Shown in pieces: positions 37,512 to 49,920 of a stretch of DNA of 64,000 nucleotides. Location: contig NC_091263.1 in NCBI RefSeq assembly GCF_042477335.2, positions 66,520,501 through 66,584,500 of the forward strand. The letters are read 5' to 3'. Under the pieces are notes generated by a model, which was not told the DNA's origin, searched no databases, and was given only the letters and a program-made list of their open reading frames with translations. Numbering within the stretch: position 1 is the stretch's first letter; the number at the start of each line of letters is the position of its first letter. The stretch is from Ovis canadensis (lineage: Eukaryota > Chordata > Mammalia > Artiodactyla > Bovidae). Made by a program: the position numbers and the translations under genes.

Positions 37512-37620
37512 CTGTTGTTACAGATGTGAAACAAGCCTCGATGCACCGCGCATGAGCCGCGGGCCCCCCCAACCACGGCCGGACTACAACTCCCACCAGC
37601 GGCGGCGCGGCCCCTTCCGG
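37512..37620 (-). other. DHX30: DHX30 noncoding exon 1 (predicted)
   Basis: The - strand reads GGCTTGTTTCACATCTGTAA then CAACAG|GTGAAT, a consensus donor at the inner edge of the CpG island, in the right place to join the 5' UTR acceptor at 33859. The 3' boundary (37512) is seen; the start site is only inferred. Confidence 0.55.
37583..37595. promoter_or_regulatory. ZNF143/THAP11-type motif
   Basis: ACTACAACTCCCA, the core of the motif common in housekeeping CpG-island promoters, within the predicted DHX30 core promoter. Confidence 0.65.
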
Positions 37621-39007
37621 GTCCCGTGGCGGAAGTCCCGCCGGCTGCCGGCGTTCGGCGCCCCGCACCGCCCCCGGCCCCCAGCAACCCCGCCTTCCGC
37701 GCTCGATCCCCGCGTCTTCGCGGCTCTTGAGCAAGGTCCCCCTAGCCTGGGGCTCGCAGTGGCTGCCCAGGGCTCACGCCCCCGGGCCACCAACCCGCGG
37801 CGAGACCCACCCCCACCCCCACCCCCGAAGCCGGGTCCAATGGCGGCCGGGCGAGGCGGGACTTCCGTCAGGGTAAAGCGAAGGGGGCGGGCGCGCGGGG
37901 GGCTCTGGGGCCTCCGAGGGGGCGAGTGTGAGCCGCTAAGCTCTCACAGAGGCTTCGCCTCCGGGCTGAGAGCGGGAGGGCCTTCGGGTCGTCTGCGCGC
38001 CCGCCCCGCGCCTCCCGCTGCTAGTGAGCTCACAGGGCTCGAATCAGGGCTGAGCCGGGAACGAAATCCATCCCGCTCGAGTCCTAGGCTCCCACCCGCC
38101 GCCTTCGCCGCGGCTCGTTGCCACGCCTCTTCTAGCTTTTCCATCTCCCTCTCCCCACCCCGCCTCAGATCTTGTTTGTTCAGGGAGGTGATGAGAATTT
38201 CTGCCTCACGAGATTGTTACGAGGGTGAAATCTACGTGATGGCGCGTCGGAAACAGTACTCCGCTAGGGAAAGGACCAGGGGGCCCTTGCAGGTCGGAAT
38301 GCTGCTGGGCGGCTGTGAAGGTCACGCCCCCTCCCTCTCCGCCCTCACGGCTCGGAAGTGAGAAAGGGCCTTAAGCTCTGTTCTGTCCTCGAAGTGAGGC
38401 TACTCCTGTGTGAGTTCAGTGAATTCCAGCTTCAAAAGGAGAAATCTCGGTAGGGGATAGCTCTGAAGCTGGGTCACCATTTTCAGCTGGAAGGACTTAA
38501 AATGTGCTTTTAAGATGTGGCCATATCCCGTTATTTTTGTCTAAACACACAAATTCAACAAGTATTTATTATTATTTACTTTCTCTCTGCGTTGGACAGA
38601 AGGGTGAGGGAGGTGAGCATGGAACATCGTTCTTTTAAATAATTGTCACCTGTTTTGAGCAGGGCGTGGTGCTATGACGCGTGAGGATGATCTGTGCATG
38701 AATATCGATAGAAAGCAGTTGATAAGCAGGTGTAGAGGATACAAGGATCCTGCCCCCAAGGGGCTTAAGGCCTAGTAGAGAAGATGAAAATCTGCGTCAA
38801 GCAAAAAGAAAGTTGTAAATGCTGGGGAGGAAGTATAAAGTATTCCAAGATGAGAGAACCCTGTGGGCAAAGGCATGCAGGCAGAACACAGGGGAAATCC
38901 TTAGAATATTCAGTAGTTTAGTGTGACCAGAGGGCTGGATATGTGAAAGTTCTTTAGAGGAGATAGAGCAGAAAAAGTAGAGTTAGCAATGCTACACTAG
39001 GATTTTT

Positions 39008-39114
39008 TTAACTTTTTAAAATTTTGTATTGGAGTATAGCCAGTTAACAATGTTGTGATAGTTTCAGGTGAACAGCAAAAGGCCTCAGCCATACATATAC
39101 ATGTATCCATTCTC
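39008..39114 (-). mobile_element. Severely 5'-truncated L1 insertion
   Basis: 107 bp starting with a T-rich (reverse poly-A) end, then TTGTATTGGAGTATAGCC and CAATGTTGTGATAGTTTCAG. It is bracketed by a perfect 16-bp target duplication CTACACTAGGATTTTT at 38992-39007 and 39115-39130. Confidence 0.8.
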
Positions 39115-39399
39115 CTACACTAGGATTTTTACTTTATTTCTTTGTAAGACATTTTTACAGTTCTAAGTAGAGTAGAATGATTGTTTCATTTTAGGGACAC
39201 TATTATGGAAGTGTGAGGATAGAGCCAGCTGGAAAAATATTAGCTAGGATACTAATTAGATGAGTGTAATGAGGAACTAAACTGTGCTCAGCAGTGAAAA
39301 AGACAAGAAAGATGAGAGGGTGATTGTAGAGCACCAGACTGGTCTCTGGCCATAGGAGTGTGGAGGGATGACTTTGAGGTTGTACCCAGGTGACTAGAA

Positions 39400-39600
39400 G
39401 TGAAGTCGCTCAGTCGTGTCCGACTCTGCGACCCCATGGACTGTCGCCCACCAGGCTCCTCCATCCATGGGATTCTCCAGGCAAGAATACTAGAGTGGGG
39501 TGCCATTGCCTTCTCCAGGGGATCTTCCTGACCCAGGGATCGAACCCAGGTTTCCCGCGTTGCAGGCAGACGCTTTAACCTCTGAGCCACCAGGAAAGCC
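39400..39600 (-). mobile_element. Bov-tA SINE
   Basis: Reverse copy from GAAGTCGCTCAGTCGTGTCC to GAGCCACCAGGAAAGCC, near consensus and so relatively young. Confidence 0.92.
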
Positions 39601-40309
39601 TAGAGGGATTATGTTAATACGATTAAACTGGAGGTGATAGATTCAGCCTCATTCAGATTGTGCTTGAAGTGCTGTTGAGAATGTTAAATGACAAAGACAC
39701 GGTGCGGTGCCTGCTCCAGAGAAAATTCTAGTCTGAAGAGAGGATGAGAAAAGCATGCACGTAAGTCTTAAAAGCTAGAGGAAGGCCTGAAAGAGGTACA
39801 AGTGGAATGTTCTAAGCACTTTTCCTTATTGCACATTTTATGTTTCTAGTTTTTTCCCTGAAGGTTTTTTCCTGTTCTTGAGCCGTGGGACTATACTTAA
39901 TGAGTGGCTGTATCTGGTGAGGCTGATAAAATGACCCATTTTATATAAAGGTAAGTGCCCGTTGGTGTCTGTCTTTTCCCTCCCCCCACCCATATTTCAC
40001 TTTTTATGTCCTAGTCACTGCCTAGTCTTATGCCCTTATCACTGCCTTTTTTTCCCCTTATCACTGTCCAGTCCCTAGATTTCATTCTTTGCTAACTTCT
40101 CTAGAAACGTCTCCACGTCTTCTGACAGTTTCCTACTTATCCTTCGCAGCCTTGCTTTGGGCTGTTTATTCTTCCCTGTATAGTGGCCCTGTTGAGAACA
40201 GTGCTGCTGTGAACGTTGGTGCACAAGTACTGGGACACCTGTTTGTTTTCCGTTGTTTGGGGTGTATGTGAGGAATAGAATTGCAGCTTGCTTTTGTCTT
40301 CATTTTAGG

Positions 40310-40430
40310 CCATGCCTCACAAGCTTAAGGGGCTGCAGGGATCTCAGTTTCCCTGCTAGGGGCTGAACCTGGGCCAGGGACATGGCTGTGAAAGCACCAA
40401 ATCCTGACCACTAGCCCCCCGGGGAACTCC
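40310..40430 (-). mobile_element. CHR-type SINE
   Basis: GGGATCTCAGTTTCCCTGC, GGGGCTGAACCTGGGCC and CCTGACCACTAGCC...GGAACTCCC match a reverse cetartiodactyl CHR/ART-type SINE. Confidence 0.7.
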
Positions 40431-41114
40431 CAACTTTGCTTATTTTAAAAAGACAATTAAAACCACGAAACGCTCTTGCCATTCTTCCTTCAAGTATTGG
40501 TAAGATGTGTTTCCTCTTTGCATCTGGGTCTCTGCTTAGATGTTCTCAGAGACAGCCTTCCCAGGCCATCTTGTGTATTTATATGTGTATCCTTAGCTCC
40601 CGTTTCCACCTAGAATACAGATCCTTGAGGTCAAGGACTTAATCCTTTGTTCACCACTATATCCTAAACACATTGCACAGTGCCTGGTACTATTCAGAAA
40701 TAGATACTGAATAAGTGTTGTTGAATGAGGGAGCGTTGTTATGTGGCAAACTGGTTCCAGTTTAGGGAAACATGCATTCGTATTGAGGGGACAGTAAATA
40801 GTACTTTTTTAAAAAGAGTGGTTGGCTGAATCAGATTTAAGATGTGTGTGCCCTTTGACACATTTCAGTTCTAAGAGTATATCTAAGCATAATCATAATA
40901 TATATGTGATAAAGTCATTGCTACCTTACATTTAATTTTAAAAATCCCCACATCTCTTATCAGGAAATTAAATAAAGTAGAATACATCTGCGATAGTCTG
41001 CTTGGACTATCAGAACAAAATATCAAAGACCAGGTGATTTAAACAACAGAAATTTGTTTTCTTGTAGTTCTGGAGTCTATAGGACCAAGATTAAGGTGTT
41101 GTTAGAGTTAGTTT

Positions 41115-41392
41115 GGGAGAAGGGAATGGCACCCCACCCCAGTACTCTTGCCTGGAAAATCCCATGGACGGAGGAGCCTGGTAGGCTGCAGTCCATGGGG
41201 TTGCTAAGAGTTGGACACGATTGAGCGACTTCACTTTCACTTTTCACTTTCCTGCACTGGAGAAGGAAATGGCAACCCACTCCAGTGTTCTTGCCTGGAG
41301 AATCCCAGGGACGGGGGAGTCTGGTGGGCTGCCGTCTATGGGGTCGCACAGAGTTGGATACAACTGAAATGACTTAGCAGCAGCAGCAGCAG
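41115..41392 (+). mobile_element. Bov-A2 SINE (dimeric)
   Basis: Two forward Bov-A monomers, GGAGAAGGGAATGGCACCCC and GGAGAAGGAAATGGCAACCC, linked by a CACTTTCACTTTTCACTTT spacer and ending in (CAG)n. Confidence 0.93.
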
Positions 41393-43170
41393 GTTAAAAT
41401 TCCAGACCTGCATGTGCCCAGATCCTGACAGTACAATGAACACCCATGGTCCCCATCTTTCCCAGCTAGTTTTAACAATTATCAACTCAAGGCCAAAACT
41501 GTTTCATCTTTACATCCAGATCAGCCAGTGTCTACCACCCCAGATTCTTTTAATCAGATACCATTTCATCTGTAACAATTCCAGGGCGCATCTTTAGAAG
41601 ACTCATTTTATTCAGTGTAATAACAAAACCAGTATCATACTTTAGAAAGCTAGTAAATCCTTAGTATCATTTTTGTCACTGTTCACTGTAAGTTCTTTGG
41701 GGTAAATTTTACCCTTGTCCCTCTCCTCTCTCCCTCGTACCAATATTTTAAGTTTGGTACCACTGCAGCATCAAAGCATGATTATATTTTATTGATGTAT
41801 TGACTTTCCATGGATTAATTTTTTGAGCCTCAAAGTGCAGAAATAGGGGAATTTAGGTAATGAAGTATCACGTGTTTTGGTATGCGGTAAACACAAAATG
41901 AGTTATTTCAAACAGAAGCTCTAGTTAACGTCATTGGCCAAATTGTACAAGTCAGTTATCCCCAACCTTATAAAATATTTTTTGATAAAACTGGAAAGAG
42001 AATGTACAGCTACCAGGCCACTTTTTAGCCATCACTATTAACCATGGTACTGCCTAAGGACCAACATTTTTTTAAAAAGTGAATGAAACTGACTTCTTGT
42101 CAAGATAGTACACACTTTGATGCTATTCCCTCTGCTCCAAACACATGGAAAAATTAACCAGAAAAGGTTGAAATAACATATCCATATTCAAAAACAAGAT
42201 AAACAATTTTGTTGACCACGAACAAACTACTGTAATCTTGCCGGGCGGGCTATGAGTTCAGAAATAGAGGCAGTCTGGAGTTTGTAACTTAGAAAGTAAC
42301 CGATGGAGGGAATGTGGCTATGTGGGGCCTGGATTGCAACTTGCAATTAGGAATTTAGGTAGGGCTCCCTAAACTTAATATTGGAAAAAACTTCATCCCA
42401 TCTGTGCGTGAAGACATAGTTTATGTGAAGTTGAATACTTAGGAAGCAGACACAACACTGAACCCAGACCTAAATCCAGCGACCTTCTCACTTGGTGACT
42501 GGATTTCCTGGCTCCCAAATTTCATGGTGCAAACAGAGTCTCACTTTACTAATGTTAAAGCATACAAGAAAACTTAGCCAAAAGAAAAATAACCTACAAA
42601 GTCAGAATCAAGAGATGAATTCATTGTAATTGAAATGAAAATAATGGCGTGAACTAAAACCTTTTAAGTATGTTTGGAATACTCAGAGACATAAAGGAAA
42701 GATACTTTTACTGAAAGAAATTATGAAACAAGTGATCAGAAATGAAATGGCAAATTTTAAAGAACCAGTTAGAAATCCTAGAAATTAAAAATACAGTTAT
42801 TGAGCAAGCACATCATGAGCAGATACACCAACACTTAGGGTAATAATGACCACCCCTGATTCAGAAGAAGTAAGGTCTTACTTAGGAGGAAGATAAGATG
42901 GTGAATAGGATTTTGTTAAAAATTTTTATTTAGAGTATAAAGGAAATATAAATATAACTACTAAAGAAATAGAAATACAGTTCTCCAAGACAGAGAAAAA
43001 TAAAACTATGAATTGAACAGAAGGCAGAATATAAGTAAAGAAAAAGCATGGTAAACAGAAAAATAAACATATACACCAAAACAGCAATAATCACAATGAC
43101 TGTAAAAGATTCAAACTTTCCTGCTTTTTTGGTGTCAGGCCTGTCCTTTGGGTCTTTTGAGCAGGACATG

Positions 43171-43304
43171 TTGGAGAAGGGAATGGCAACCCACTCCAAT
43201 GTTCTTGCCTGGAGAATCCCAGGGACGGGGGAGCCTCGTGGGCTTCAACCTATGGGGTTGCACAGAGTCGGACACGACTGAAGCGACTTAGCAGTAGCGG
43301 CAGC
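43171..43304 (+). mobile_element. Bov-A monomer SINE
   Basis: Starts TTGGAGAAGGGAATGGCAAC and ends CGACTTAGCAGTAGCGG. Imperfect flanks GGACATG and GGACGTG suggest target duplication. Confidence 0.88.
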
Positions 43305-43365
43305 CGCGGGACGTGCAGTTCTTATATTCACACTAGAGGGCAGCAGGGTTCACTATTCCTTTCCC

Positions 43366-43589
43366 CACCACACTTGTGCTCTGTGGCCTCATCATGTCCT
43401 ACTCTTTGTGACCCTATCTATGGATTGTACAGCCTGCGAGGTTCCTCTGTCCATGGAATTTTTCAGGCAAGAATACTGGAGTGGGTAGCCATTTCCTATT
43501 CCAAGGGATCTTCCCTACCCAGAGATCAAACCCTCATCTCCCTGCATTGGCAGGTGGATTCTTTGCCACTGAGCCACCTGGGAAGCTCC
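43366..43589 (-). mobile_element. Bov-tA SINE
   Basis: Reverse, diverged copy through TCATGTCCTACTCTTTGTGA to GAGCCACCTGGGAAGCTCC. Flanked by ATTCCTTTCCC at 43355-43365 and 43590-43600. Confidence 0.88.
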
Positions 43590-45550
43590 ATTCCTTTCCC
43601 TATAGGACTCACCGTAGTACTTTTGTCAAATTCTCACAAAGCAGGAATGCGTTTGTTTTTAGAGCTTATCTTTCATCTAAGACTCTACCAGATTTTTTAA
43701 AGTTATGGCGCTTAGAATTTCAGCTTCCTCAAAATAGTTGCCAAGGATGTATTTAACTGCCTGGTAGATCTAGGAAGCCAGAGTTTTACAGATGGTACTT
43801 CTTCATTGATGGGAATTAGTTAGATAGTCTGTGAATATGGCTGCATAGCTACAGAATGAGACTTCAAGCAGAGTATGTGTACCTAGAGAGCCTTCGTAGG
43901 ATCTTAGGACAAATAGATTTATGTAAGACATTGTCTTACTGTTGCTGAAGACTGTTATGAATCTTTCTGGCTAACAGTTGACCTTGAAAAATCATATGGT
44001 TTTTTCACTGTCTTGGAGGTCTCCCAGATAGGATTCTTTTTCTCACCTTTGGCTTTATTTGCTCAAAAGTTTACAGGGCTTGGTCTTAACCTTTGCTAAC
44101 GATAAGCGAGAACCAACAGGGATGCCTGGAAGGGAGCACCCTCCTGCTCTGGCCAATTGTCCAATTTTGCCGTTTTCATCTTTACTATATTAATTCTAGT
44201 GGTAGTGGCTATTAGTCACTTTCTACAAGTAATACTTGATTACTCAGAGTTTGAAACCAGTAGTTATGTTTAACTTGTTGTTTAAGTAGGCAGTGGCTCA
44301 TTTTAACTTCATTTAGCTGATGTTGTCACATGAGAACAGAGTAATTTCCTTGTGTTACTAAGACCTTAGTGTATTATTGTGGCCCATCATAGATGTCTAA
44401 TAACTTCATGGAATCAGTATGGATTGGCTACTGGAGTTGTTTCTTTCCAGAGCGACTGACCAAGGGAAAGAACTTTTCAAGTTGAGCTGTGAAATTCACC
44501 CTTGTCAAATGGCTTTTCCAGAACTGAACTATGCCATTTGTTCTAAGTTTTATAAAACTTAGTGAATGCTCAGAATTTCTACCTTGGGTCTGAGTTCTGT
44601 ATATGCAGAAAAACAAAAGGAAATTGAGTTTTAAAAGTAAAACTCAATGCTGAAACCCTATGGCAGTTTAGAGTATTATTAGAACTGGTAGAAGAATTTC
44701 CGGCGCAGTAAGTCACGAGGATGACAGAGCAGCTCTAGGACTGGGAAGCAGTAAGGATTAGAGAAGCCGTGGAGAGGACATTCCGGTTACCTCCAGGTCA
44801 TGAGCTGAGTGATGGTTTTACAATGGGTTTACTTTGGCATAATCTGGTGAACCAGATTATGATTTACATTTTTGTAAGTACATCATACTCCAGTGAAAAA
44901 AATTAAAATTGTTGTTTACTGGATTCCATTTTAACCCAAACTACATTCTAAAGTTCTTCAGTGAAGGAACCTTCTCCAAGTGCCTGGTCTTTAGCCTGCC
45001 TTGTCAACACTTAAGTTCCTTTGGGTTCCAGGAGGCCTACTGAGCAGTGACTCCTCCCCAGTTTCTTCCAACTAAGACTCACTGGGCGTCTAGAAGTGAC
45101 ATCACCACTGTCTTTCTGAATATAGTAGAGTGTATGTTTTATGTTTCAATGTCACTGTCCTCTGTGTGTTAATTAGAGAATGAGACTGGTAGTGACCTTG
45201 GAGTTATAACTCTGGTCAGCACCTTAACAAATTATTAAACCTGGTTTTAACTTTATAAAGATATTATCCTTATTGTTATATCAAAAACTTGTCATAAAGC
45301 TTGGACTATAGTGTGAAGTATATCTAAGTATATTTTAAAATTTTTTGAAATAATTTCCCTAACAGAGAAATTTAAAGAATAGTGCAAAGAAGTCCTGTAT
45401 GTCCTTTGCGAATTTCCCTTCTTGTTGACGTTTCATCACATACCCTATATTCTTTGTATTTTCTTTTTATTTCTCATGCTTATTTCTGGATATGTCTTTT
45501 GATTTTCCAGTTTACCTAGCTGTGTCTAGTTTGCTATTAAAACTACCCAT

Positions 45551-45640
45551 TGGGGGTCTTCCTGGCAGTTAAGACTCCATGCTTCCAATGTAGGGGGCAC
45601 AGGTTTGACGCCTGGTTGGCATGCAGCCAAAAAACCCCCC
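45551..45640 (+). mobile_element. CHR-type SINE
   Basis: GGGGTCTTCCTGGCAGTTAA, GACTCCATGCTTCC and a C/A-rich tail after GGCATGCAGCCAAAAA mark a forward CHR-2-like element. Confidence 0.65.
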
Positions 45641-45735
45641 CAAAAGTAAAAGTATGCATCAACTTACAATTACATTTATTGTGTTTTTTTACTTTAGTAT
45701 TCTTACTTGCTTCCTTTCAAATCTGTTATGCTCTT

Positions 45736-45923
45736 TTTTGCTTCCCTTGTGGCTCAGATGGTTAGAAAAAAAAATCCACCTGGATTGAGAAGATCCCCTG
45801 GGAAAGGGAATGGCAACTCACTACATTATTTTTGCCTGGAGAATCCCATGGACAGAGGAGCCTGCCGGGCTACAGCCCATGGGATCCCAAAGAGGCGGAC
45901 ACGACTGAGCGACTGACACACAC
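45736..45923 (+). mobile_element. Bov-tA SINE
   Basis: Forward copy from TTGCTTCCCTTGTGGCTCAG to CGACTGAGCGACTGACACAC, with ATGCTCTT at both flanks (45728 and 45924). Confidence 0.88.
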
Positions 45924-46435
45924 ATGCTCTTCTTTTGTTTGATAGTATTAATATCTAGTTCTTTCCTGAAATTTAGAATCTCCTCTTTCCTCTCTTTAAG
46001 TTAGACTACTTAATTTTAGTCCATTTTTGACCGTCACATTATTGACAGCCCCTGACGGACTGAAAAAATGCCTCTGGCTCTGACACTTCATGCCAGGCTG
46101 CTCTCTTCTTGGAGAGACTTTCCTCACTTAACTCAGGCTCTGATCAAACATGCCAAGCAGCTCTCCCATGTGAAATCCTTCTCACTCCACCTAGGCTATA
46201 CCCTCATGCCAGGTTGCCCCTCTGCATTCTGAGCACCCTCCTTACCACGTGTGGGACCTCACATACTGTGCTGGGTTGCCCCCCCCCCCCCGCCATGGAC
46301 ACCCTCGTAATTCTTCTTGGACTGTCACCCCAAGAAAAAACAGGCCCTCAGTCATTGTGTGAATGCCCTTCTCACCAGACTCAACCCACTCTGGGCTGCT
46401 GTAGTCCCCTTCCTCATGCAAACAGTTGCTCACCT

Positions 46436-46633
46436 GGTGTGTTAGTCTCAGTCATGTCTGACTCTTTGCGACCTCATGGACTATGGCCCGCCAGGCTTCT
46501 CGGTCCATGGAATTCTCCAGGCAAGAATTCTGGAGTGGGTTGCCGTTTCCTACTCCAGGGGCTCTTCCCAACTGAGGGATCAAACCTGGGTCTCCCACAT
46601 TGCAGGCAGATTCTTTACCCACCAGGGAAGCCC
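46436..46633 (-). mobile_element. Bov-tA SINE
   Basis: Reverse copy from GTCTCAGTCATGTCTGACTC to CCCACCAGGGAAGCCC. Confidence 0.9.
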
Positions 46634-47924
46634 AAAGCTTTTGGAAGCTATTTTTCAGGATACAAAGGGAATGGGAAGGAGAGAAAGCTTTAGTTTAAAA
46701 AAAATCTAATCTGAAATTTTTGCATTTAAGCGAAGCCTTTTATTTCTGGTAAGTTTAATGCAATTGCTACTAAAGTTGGGGCTGGCCCTGCCATGCGGTT
46801 TTCTGTTTTTCATTGGTCCCTATACTCAATTCTAGTCTTTTATTGCTTATTATTTTCTAACTGTAACTGTGGATGACATGCAAGTCTCTGCTGGTTCTCT
46901 AGAAACTAAACATGTATCTTTAATTTCTCAGATATTAATGGTAATCAATATGTTTCCCTTCCTTCTTAGACTACTACCATTTCTCCACTCGCAACTTGCC
47001 TACCTTTTTTGTTAAGTATTTAAATTCTGTCTTTTAAAACCACACAACACACTCTTCTTTTTAAGAGAGTTACTCAGTAAATATTGAGAGTTACCCACTA
47101 TTTACTACTCTCTTTGCTCTTCATTCCTTTTTTGCAAATCAGGAATCATTTTTTCTCTGTCTGATGTACATCCTTTAGACTTTCTGCAGTTTTACTAAAA
47201 TGAGTGTAAATGAGAATTTCTTTGTATTTATCATGCTTGGGATTTGTTAGGCTTCTTGAGTCTGTGACTATCCATTGTTATTTTTACGTAACTTTCAATC
47301 ATTATTTAGCAATTGCCTCTACTCTCTCTCATCCGGAGACTCAACAACATGTATGTTAGAACACTGTATCTTCTTTCTTACCCTGTCTTTCCCTTGCCTT
47401 ATACCTCCCATTTTTTTTTTTTTTGTCTTTCTGAACTTCAGGACTTATTTCTTCTGACTTAGCTCCCAGTTCACTGATCCGTCGGCTGTGTTCAGTCTAG
47501 TGTTCAACATGTCCAGTGAGCTTTCACTTTCATTTATTTTATTTTCTCATTGGCTCTTTTTCAAACCTATCACTTCTCATAGTTTCCCAATTGCTAGATG
47601 AAACTTTCAGACTTATATTTTACTTCTTAAAAATAAGCATAGTGAATCTTAAACTAATAAAATTTATGTTAATTGTATCTCAATAAAGCTGAGGGGGGAA
47701 AAAAGGAAAAAGTTAGCAGTTTTATGGATTTATATGTAATAAACTCAATATTTTAAGTCCCTGTTGGTCTGTCCTCTCTTTCTTTCCAAATTCTTAATTG
47801 TGATAAAATACATGTAACATTTGCCATGTTAACAATTTTTGTAATTTAAACTTTTTTTAACCAGGTTGATTTTGCATCAGTCCATTCTTTTTTTAAGCAA
47901 GATTTATCTGATATCTCTGTTTTT

Positions 47925-48188
47925 TGCCTGTGGGGGTGTCCACTGTTGCAGCAAGCAGGGGCTGCTCTCTAGTTGTGGTGCTCGGGCTTCTCATTGTGGC
48001 GGCTGTGCTTGTTGCAAAGCACGGGCTCTAGGCTTCTGGGCTTCAGTAGTTGCAGTGCATGGATTCAGTATTTGTGGCACATAAGCTTAGTTGCTCCCTG
48101 GCCCATGGAATCTTCCAGACCAAGGATTGGAACCATGTCCCCTGCATTGCAAGGCAGATTCTTAACCACTGGACCATCAGAGAAACCC
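47925..48188 (-). mobile_element. CHR-type SINE (long form)
   Basis: Repeated GTTGCAG / GGGCTTCTC / GGGCTCTAGGCTTC phrases and a tail CTTAACCACTGGACCATCAG place this as a reverse CHR-1/CHRL-like SINE. Confidence 0.75.
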
Positions 48189-48346
48189 TTAATTTTTATT
48201 TTTTACATTGAGATATAATTGACATATTAATTGCAGGTGTACAACATGATTCAGTATTTGTACGCATTGCAAAATGGTCACAAAGTTAATATTCATCATT
48301 AACAGTTATAAAATTTTTTCTTGTTGTAAGAACTTTTTAAGAAAGT

Positions 48347-48555
48347 ATTTCCTTATTATTTATTTTGGCTGCACCAGGTCTTAGTTGCGGCACGTAGGAC
48401 CTTCAGTCTTCGTTGCAGCGTGTATCCTCTTAGTTGCAGTATGCAAGATCTGTAGTTGCAGCATGTGGGATCCAGTTCCCTGACCAGGGATTGAACCTGG
48501 GCCCCCTACATAGGGAACACAAAGTCTTAGCCACTGGACCACCAGGGAAGTCCCT
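48347..48555 (-). mobile_element. CHR-type SINE inside L1
   Basis: TTTTGGCTGCACCAGGTCTT, GATCCAGTTCCCTGACCAG and CCACTGGACCACCAGGGAAG are hallmark reverse CHR-2 text. Confidence 0.85.
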
Positions 48556-48577
48556 TGATTTGAGAACTTTTAAGGTC

Positions 48578-48708
48578 TACTATCACCGACTCAATGGACA
48601 AGAGTTTGAGTAGGCTTTGGGAGTTGGCAATGGACAGGGAAGCCTGGTGTGCTGCAGTCCATGGGGCTGCAAACAGTTGGACACGACTGAGCAACTGAAC
48701 TGAAGATC
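48578..48708 (+). mobile_element. BovB 3'-tail fragment inside L1
   Basis: ATCACCGACTCAATGGACAA, GGGAGTTGGCAATGGACAGG and GGACACGACTGAGCAACTGA correspond to the BovB 3' end. Flanks GGTCTACTATC and AGATCTACCATC resemble a target duplication. Confidence 0.85.
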
Positions 48709-49806
48709 TACCATCTTAGCAACTTTCAAATACATAATACAGTATTATTAAGTATAGTCACAGTGCTATACATTTCATACCTATAATCTATTTATTTTAA
48801 AACTCACAGTGTGTGCCTTTTGAGCCTCTTCATCTATTTCTCCAATCCCCCACCCTCCACCTCTAGCAACGACCAGTCTCTCCTTTGTCTTTAAGCCTGT
48901 ATTTATTTTTGTTTTTTAGACTCCACATGTAAGGGACCATCATGTGGTATCTTTCTCTGTCAGACTTATTTCCCTTAGGCATCTTAACCATTTTTAAGTG
49001 TACAGTTCGGTGATTAATTACATTCATTATGTTATACAGCCATTACCCCATCTCTCTCCATATCCCTTTTCATCTTATAAAATTGAAACTCTGTACTCAT
49101 TAAACAGTAACTCCCCATTTTAGTACCTCATATAAGTGGAATCATACATATCTTTTTGTGACTGTTGTATTTCATTTAGTGTGATATCCTCAAAGTTCAT
49201 CCATGTTGCAGCTTATATCAGAATCATTTTCCTTTTTAAAACTCAACAATATTCCATTGTATGTATCACATTTTTTTTTTTTGCTAGTGAATCATGCTAT
49301 TGTGTATGTGGTTGTACAAATATTCCTAAAGACCTTGCTTTCAATTCTTGTGGGTGTATACCTGGAAGTAGTATTGTTGGATCATATGGTAATTCTGTTC
49401 TTAATTTCTTGAGGAATCATCATACTGTTTTTCATAGTGAGTGTAATACTTTACATTCTCACCAACAGTACACAAGGGTTCCAATTTCTCCTCATCCTTG
49501 TCAATACTTACTATTTTTTTCTTTTTTTCTTATTATTTTTAATAGTGGCCATCTTAATGGATATGAGGTAGTACATCATTATATGTTTCATTTTCATTTC
49601 TCTAATGTTGAAAGAGATGGGAGTACCAGACCACCAGACCTGCCCCTTGAGAAACCTATATGCAGGTCAGGAAGCAACAGTTAGAACTGGGCATGAAACA
49701 ACACACTGGTTCCAAATAGGAAAAGGAGTACATCAAGGCTGTATATTGTCACCCTGCTTATTTAACTTCTATGCAGAGTACATCATGAGAAACGCTGGGC
49801 TGGAAG

Positions 49807-49912
49807 AAGCACAAGCTGGAATCAAGATTGCCGGGAGGAATATCAATAACCTCAGATATGCAGATGAGGTTATTGATATTTCTCCCGGCAATCTTGATTC
49901 CAGCTTGTGCTT
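49807..49912. repeat. Near-perfect inverted repeat (48-bp arms, 10-bp spacer)
   Basis: Left arm 49807-49854 and right arm 49865-49912 are reverse complements with one mismatch (49838/49881). The spacer is GATATGCAGA. The right arm is an inverted copy of the BovB sequence to its left and adjoins a SINE. Confidence 0.95.
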
Positions 49913-49920
49913 TTGATATT

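Larger units (their letters stand above)
36950..38360 (-). promoter_or_regulatory. DHX30: CpG island / DHX30 canonical promoter
   Basis: High-GC, CpG-dense block at the 5' end of the DHX30 gene and no other gene nearby. A strong - strand donor (AACAACAG|GTGAAT) lies at 37512/37511. Core promoter elements include ACTACAACTCCCA (ZNF143/THAP11 type) at 37583-37595, ETS-type CTTCCGG/ACTTCCG sites near 37613 and 37861, and a CCAAT plus ATGGCGGC (YY1-like) near 37836-37846. No TATA box. Long open frames across it are composition artefacts. Confidence 0.8.
48195..49604 (-). mobile_element. L1 fragment, host of later insertions (distal part)
   Basis: TTGAGATATAATTGACATAT, GGTGTACAACATGATTCAG, 'CTCCACATGTAAGGGACCAT' and 'ATTCCATTGTATGTATCACA' are typical reverse L1 3' region text. 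It is interrupted by a CHR SINE (48347-48555) and a BovB tail (48578-48708) and continues beyond the BovB element at 50810. Confidence 0.7.

Noticed and set aside
36958-38361. 467-codon open frame on + strand across the DHX30 CpG island
   Set aside because: Gly/Pro/Arg-rich composition with no domain; other frames in both strands are also open. It is an effect of high GC and lack of stops, antisense to the promoter.
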